From: Mrakia gelida
Taxonomy: Eukaryota; Basidiomycota; Tremellomycetes; Cystofilobasidiales; Mrakiaceae
Length of the DNA stretch: 64,000 nucleotides
Direction of reading: 5' to 3'
Assembly: GCA_024345305.1 (NCBI GenBank)
Contig: BRON01000006.1
Location: 1,116,001-1,180,000, forward strand
Positions 59,397 through 64,000 of this stretch are shown one piece after another (positions within the stretch are counted from its first letter, which is position 1; each line of letters starts with the position of its first letter). The position numbers and the translations under genes are program-made. The notes below the pieces were generated by a model. That model was not told the origin of the DNA. It saw nothing but the letters and a program-made list of their open reading frames with translations, and did not search any database.

Positions 59397-59745
59397 TTTG
59401 CGTATCTCTTTCTTTCTTTTCTACAGTAGAATAGGTTGCTGAGCTCGCTCCTCTAGTTTCTAATCTCGCTAGCTCTCTCTCTCTTCGCACACTGCCTTAT
59501 TCCCTTAACCTTTTTCACTTCCCTCTCCTCCCTTCTTACTCTCGTCTACATCTTGACCACCAAGCTAGCGTCTCACGAGTCCTTGTTCGTTCATCTTCTA
59601 CTCTCCTTCTCTTCATCAGTCGTGTACTTATATTCTCTCTATACTTCTACAGCTTTCTCTCTCCAGGTTAGCTCGATACATAGTCTACATCTTGACCACC
59701 AAGCTAGCGTCTCACGAGTCCTTCTTTCTCTCTCCAGATCGAACC
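59397..59745 (+). repeat. dispersed repeat R3, copy 3 (best preserved)
   Basis: A 40-bp unit, TCTACATCTTGACCACCAAG and onward to CGAGTCCTT, occurs at about 59546-59585 and again at 59681-59721. Between the two lie TCGTGTACTTATATTC, CTTCTACAGCTTTCTCTC and CCAGGTTAGCTCGATACATA. Related copies are at 50305 and 22450. Confidence 0.75.
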
Positions 59746-60553
59746 AGACGCTAGACCTTACATCTTCATACTTTCAACGGTCTTGCAGAAGTCAACGCAA
59801 GCCTCGATCTCGTCAGCGTCCTGCTGGAGGGAGCCGCCTCCTGAGGCTCTGTAGGATCAGGAGAGGTGGGGTTGAGCTGTGAAGAAGGTGGGAGGAGGGG
59901 AGGGGTGATGGAACGGGGGGTGTCAGTTCATTGGCTCGTCGTTGAGGGAGGAGGTTAGTTGAGCTCCGAGTCGTTGAGAGAGGGATGGCAGGATCAGTAA
60001 AAAACGGTTTGATTTCGATGTGGAGGCAATCCTTCCAACGAAGAAGGCTAGAGCGACGACCACGAGGAAAGAACGAGAGAACTCACAAAGACAACCCGTC
60101 TTCTCGAGCTCGCTGAGGAAGCCGACGTAGGGTACAGATTCAATGCCACCGAAGAGACCTGGAAGGAAGATGAGCTGAGATGGTCGAGTAGAGAGAGTGG
60201 AGAATGAGGGAGGTCAGCGGAGGAAGTGAGAACGAAGGACGAGATGGAACGAAGGGAAGCGTCGAGATGGAGGAGGAGGAAACGTTGATCTCACGACTTC
60301 GTTCGACTCTTGAAGACCTGACTCAGAGACGGGATTCGATGATCCTTCCTCCTTGATAGGGAAGAAGGGAAGAGGTGAAGAGTTCCAGGATATAAATTCA
60401 AGTAGGTTTGCTAGCAGACATGGTGGCCGTTCGAGGCTGAAAGGAAGGAGGGCTTCGTCCGTCAGCTGTTGAGCTTTCTTGTCCTCCTTCTCCTTCCCCC
60501 TCACCCTCCATCTCAGCTCCGTTCTCTTCTTTTCACTTTCTTGTTTTCTCAAG
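59746..60553. other. stretch without a recognised gene
   Basis: It contains short frames and GTGAG-like sites and probably the promoter of the CSN6 gene. A minus-strand frame over 60214-60630 overlaps the CSN6 start and is considered a shadow. Confidence 0.4.
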
Positions 60554-61952
60554 ATGGAATCCTCCTCCTCAAAACTGTCTCCTCCTTTGTTCATCCTTCC
60601 TGGTCTGAGCACCTCTGGGTCGACCATCACTCTGTCAGTCCATCAACGAGAGCTCATCTCCTCCTTCGCCCCATGCTGACCTTTTGATCTCCCTCTCTCG
60701 TTCCTCGTCTTGTTCAGCCAACCTCTCCCTATCCTCAACATCTCGGAGCACTACAATCGTACGAGACTCCGGCAGGGCAGAAGTCGGAGAACTACGAGAG
60801 TCAGTCCACGGTGCAGATATTTTCTCGACTCGAGCGAACGAATGAGCTCATCACGATTGACCTCCTCCCTTCCTCCCCTTCTACTCTGTACTCCCTTTCC
60901 CTTCCCCCTCCCCCTTCATCTCACCTCGCCCGCAGTCATCGAGGCTCTCATCGGGATCCAAAAGGGCCGAGAGGTAGAGATCGTCAACTCTTACGAGCTC
61001 GCGATGGAGAAACTGGACGGAGGCATGGACGTCGATTGCAACAAACATCCAGGAGGGAGCGGGTTCCGAGGGCAAGACGGTTGATTGTGCTCTCTTCGAG
61101 GAGAGGAGTGGAAACTGTGAGTGTATACGTCCCCTTTGGCGTCTTGTCTAGAGGGTTCTGAAGGAGGGAGGGAAACAAACCAGGCGGAAAGGGAGCTCTT
61201 CCCCTTCTTTCGAGTCGAGCTCACACCTCTGGAGCTGGAGTCCTATCCCAGAAGACGAGTTGGAAGATCGGGACAGGCGAGGCTGAGCGAGTTGCGTTGG
61301 AAGGTGCTGGGAAGGCTGAGTTGGAGGGAGGGAAGGGAGGGAGTAGTTGTGAGTGACCCACGTCTCGTCTCGTTTCGTTTCGTTTCATCGACCTCACCGT
61401 CTTCCGCTCCGCCTCTTCTCTTCTCCTTCACTATCTCTTCTTCCTCCCTGAACGAACGCTCACCTGACTCCCTCTTTTCCCTCCGTCGTCGCGCTGCAGT
61501 AGTCTCAAACCCAACAACCCAACGAAACGCCCTCCCGATGCTCTCGAATCGAACGCAGATCGTTTTCGTTTACGTCCGAGGCGTGTTGGAAGGAACGATG
61601 AAGCAGGATTCGGAGATCCTTAGCATGATCAGTGGGTTGATGGCTGGTCTGCCGGGGTCGAGGAGGCCGGGGAGTTTAAGGGAGGAGCTTTTGACGGTGA
61701 GCTCGACGCGTCTCCGTCTCCTTTCCTCGTTCGTCCGCTCGTTCGTTCGTGCGTTCGTACGAAGCTGACCTCCCCTTTTCGCTTTTCGTTCGCTTCCTTC
61801 GTCTCCAGGAGTACGCCGACGTCCAACTATCCACCTACCTCGCGAACCTCACCAGATCCCTCCATTCGCTCAACGACGCGACCGACAAGTTCACGCTTCT
61901 TCACGCTCCGCTGCGCCTGAGCGAAACGGGATGGGAGGGTTCGAGAGCATGA
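60554..61952 (+). CDS. CSN6: COP9 signalosome subunit 6 (CSN6), MPN-domain protein
   Basis: The ATG at 60554 starts MESSSSKLSPPLFILPGL, then TITL. Exon 2 from 60718 gives QPLPILNISEHYNRTRLRQG. A further exon from 60936 gives IEALIGIQKGREVEIVNSYE. This is the start of an MPN domain of the non-catalytic CSN6 type (HPLV-LNISDH, GALIGKQEGR-IE--NSFEL). The C-terminal exons 61500-61696 and 61809-61952 give YVRGVLEGTMKQDSEILSM, GLMAGLPGS, then EYADVQLSTYLANLTRSLHS, matching the CSN6 end. Exons between 61085 and 61499 are not resolved. CSN6 is a structural part of the signalosome, which removes Nedd8 from cullins. The frame ends at TGA 61950-61952, but another frame continues with a Gly/Arg/Met-rich tail to about 62081. 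The exon 2 donor (60783) is tentative. Confidence 0.75.
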
Positions 61953-62499
61953 TGGGTGGCGGAGGAGGTGGTAGTGGGGGTAGAGGAGGAGGAAGGGGGG
62001 GCGGTAGGATGGGTGAGAGGACGAGGATGGGTGAGATGATGGGTGGGAGGTTCGGGAGGGATCACTGGATGGAGCGCTGAGGGGAAGGAGAGGGTGGGTG
62101 GGTGCGTCGAGTCAATTCAAACATTCACGAGTACGATCTTTGCCTATACTTCGATAATGGACGCGTCAACTCTACCCTAGCTCGGCTCCGGTGTTCAAGA
62201 CGAGAGGTGAACGAAGAGCTGGGACGACGCGTCGTTTCTTTCGACTCTCTTTGGCTTGTACGAATCAGCTTTCGCGACGTCTTGTTCGGAGAGGGAATGG
62301 CTGTTTTGATACGGGTCCGTTCCATCGACCTACGAGGCAAACCCGAGGGATGGACGGGGGAGGATGGTCTTGTACTGTAAGTCGCGTCGGCTTTGAGTTG
62401 AGTTGAGTTCGTCTCCTCAACCTTCCACTTTCACGGTTTCTCCCTGCGAGGATACTTCTCTGTCTGTGAACTAAGAACAAATGATCCCCAAAACGACTA
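61953..62499. other. glycine-rich frame and intergenic DNA
   Basis: 61931-62081 encodes, in the frame beginning with the ATG at 61931, a Gly/Arg/Met-rich tail (GGGGGGSGG, RGGGRGGG) that may be the true CSN6 end after an unseen splice or frameshift. No gene was recognised beyond it. Confidence 0.4.
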
Positions 62500-62840
62500 T
62501 GAACCGTTTCCACCGACCCAAATCCCTCTCGACCACACCCTCCCTCCCCACTCTCCCACTGCTCCTCCTCCTCCTCCTGCTTCACCCTCCCGGACCTCCA
62601 CGCCTGCCACGCACTCCCCGCAAACTTCTCCACCGTCACCACATCCCACACATCCAACGGATCCATCAACTCCCACCTCCCCCACCTCGCGCTCAACAGT
62701 ACCGGCAGCGCGTGAAGGATGTGCGAAAGCAAGTCGACACCGCCGAGGACGCGATAGTTCTGTCCGAAGGTCTTGGAGCGTTGGTTGAAGAGGAGCTGGG
62801 AGAGGAACATGTGGGAGGAGAAAAGAGAGGGCGAGGGGGG
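62500..62840 (-). pseudogene. fragment related to the membrane-protein gene at 26218-27203
   Basis: The minus-strand frame has NQRSKTFGQNYRVLGGVDLL, ARWGRWELMDPLDVWDVV, SAWQAWRSGRVKQEEEEE. The 26-kb gene has NHRS-stop-TFGGSYKVVAFLD and KWGRWELMDPWKFTN, AYKLRRVKQAEEEEEE. The upstream exons of that gene were not found here, so this is a fragment or a paralogue with a different N-terminus. Confidence 0.55.
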
Positions 62841-63286
62841 TTGAGGCCGTCGAGGAAGAGGGAAAAAAGACGACGCGTCGTGACTCGTCTTGATCTCGCG
62901 CAAACGAAGGTTGTTCCTAGATCTTTTCGGTCGAGAGAGGAAGAGAGTTGAGCAGGGGTACGTTCATCGCCATATCCAACTACGGCTAACGAGTCAAGCT
63001 GAGGAGAGAGGAGAGGAAGGGAGATCAGCGTTCGGGTCTCGTCGACGTCGAATCGAGGGAGAGGAAGAGAGAGGGGCGAACGTCTGGGCGAGGGAACGGG
63101 CAAGAGACAAGCTCCAGGTTTGGCTGATCCAGGAGCGAGGGATGAGCTGAGGAGCAAGGCGTTCGTGCCTAGAAGGAAAGGGAAAGAAAAGGTCGACGCG
63201 TCAGATACGGCAAGCAGCGAGATCTCGACGGCGAGCGAGAGCGAGATCGAAGACGAAAAAGACGGACAAGGGTTCGGACTCACGTT
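62841..63286. other. stretch without a recognised gene
   Basis: No motif on either strand. It may hold the 3' untranslated region of the minus-strand gene on its right. Confidence 0.35.
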
Positions 63287-64000
63287 TCACGAAGCTCGTA
63301 CCTTGACCTTGATCTGACCTTTCACCCCGGCATCGACGCTATACTCCAAAAGCTCGCGAAACAACTTCCTCTCCCACTTCCAGCTGACGAGCACCACCAC
63401 CTGCACCACCTCCGGAAGAGGAGCAGCAAGATCCACGATCACAGGCTGCATCCAATCCATGGCTCGCGGTCGTCCGAGGTCCAAAAGATCGTACGTGACC
63501 AGTCGAAGTCGAGGGAAGTTGATGGTCGCGAGCCTTCCGAGCTTCCTGAATCCCACACACGCCGGTCCGACGAACTTGATGGTTTGCAGTCGACTCCAGA
63601 AGGCATCGTTGAGGTTGATGAACTTCGTGTCGTCTACCAACCTGGACTTGGGGTCTTCTCGGTGGGCTGCTTGGACGACGAGATGCTTGGGGTGGCAGAG
63701 CCTGTAGAGGGTTCGGAGAGCGAGGGGCTCGATGTTGAGCCGGAGGACGAGCCGGCGCAGGCGAAGGGCTGGTTGAGTGGGGATGGAGAGGAGGAGATCG
63801 TACGAGTCGCCGACGACTTGAGAGAAGTGAAGGATGCGGATCGGAGGAAGGCTGGAGCCGGTGGAGGAGGGGAGGAGGGAAGGGAGGGTCTGGCGAAGAG
63901 AAGAGTGGCAGGAGAGAAGGAAAGGTCAGCATGCAAGATAACCGGGCTGGAACTGCACGGTCAACACTCACCCTTGGTTTGAAGAGAAGCGAGAGCTGCT
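63287..64000 (-). CDS. leucine-rich F-box-type protein, last exon(s), 5' end outside the window
   Basis: The last exon 63889-63287 (201 codons with stop) follows a TCGCCAG acceptor; the preceding exon ends at 63972 before GTGAGTG and continues past the window edge. The protein has spaced hydrophobic blocks: LRRLVLRLNIEPLALRTLYR, FWSRLQTIKFVGPACVGF, LGRLATINFPRLRLVTYDLL, VVQVVVLVSWKW. These resemble the leucine-rich half of basidiomycete F-box proteins. The F-box itself would lie upstream. The family assignment is an inference from pattern only. Confidence 0.6.

Noticed and set aside
60214..60630. Minus-strand 138-codon frame over the CSN6 start
   Set aside because: It overlaps the well-supported CSN6 exon 1 and carries no motif.

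Overview
This window is eukaryotic DNA from a fungus, most likely a basidiomycete (inference). The genes are cut by many short GT-AG introns. They include a COP9 signalosome subunit, a Zn2Cys6 transcription factor, a GPI-type cell-wall protein and a ricin-B-fold lectin. The repeats include KDZ-like transposon relics of a kind known mainly from basidiomycetes. No prokaryotic operon, CRISPR array, rRNA or tRNA was recognised.

Layout. From 1 to about 41 kb the window is mostly mobile DNA. Three almost identical full-length Ty1/copia elements (family B; 227-bp LTRs; one 1435-codon gag-pol frame) lie at 5637-10474 (+, B1), 15347-20184 (-, B2) and 35205-40045 (+, B3). A second copia family (A; about 200-bp LTRs) is split in two: its 3' part is at 1466-5636 (-) and its 5' part at 14079-15346 (+). 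Between and beyond these lie a pogo/Tigger-like transposase pseudogene that is also split (20185-21512 and 10475-10766), a Ty3/gypsy RNase H relic, two KDZ-like relics, a captured eRF3 fragment, several short dispersed repeats and a family of 19-bp palindromes. From about 42 to 64 kb the window is mainly host genes: lectin, GPI protein, Zn2Cys6 regulator, F-box-like protein, a DUF1749-type hydrolase, CSN6 and a leucine-rich protein. A solo LTR, two LTR relics, a foldback element and more copies of the short repeats are interspersed.

Main result. The 5-bp flanks of B1 and B2 are exchanged. In element orientation B1 has GGTCT on its left and GAAGG on its right, while B2 has GAAGG on its left and GGTCT on its right. 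B3 keeps a perfect AGGAC/AGGAC duplication. Inverting the DNA between B1 and B2 restores both duplications and also rejoins two independent broken units: copia A (whose gag is split) and the pogo-like transposase (whose reading frame becomes continuous). The window therefore records an inversion produced by recombination between two inverted copies of one retrotransposon. It also records a three-level nest: copia A, hit by an 830-bp short-TIR element, which was hit in turn by copia B1.
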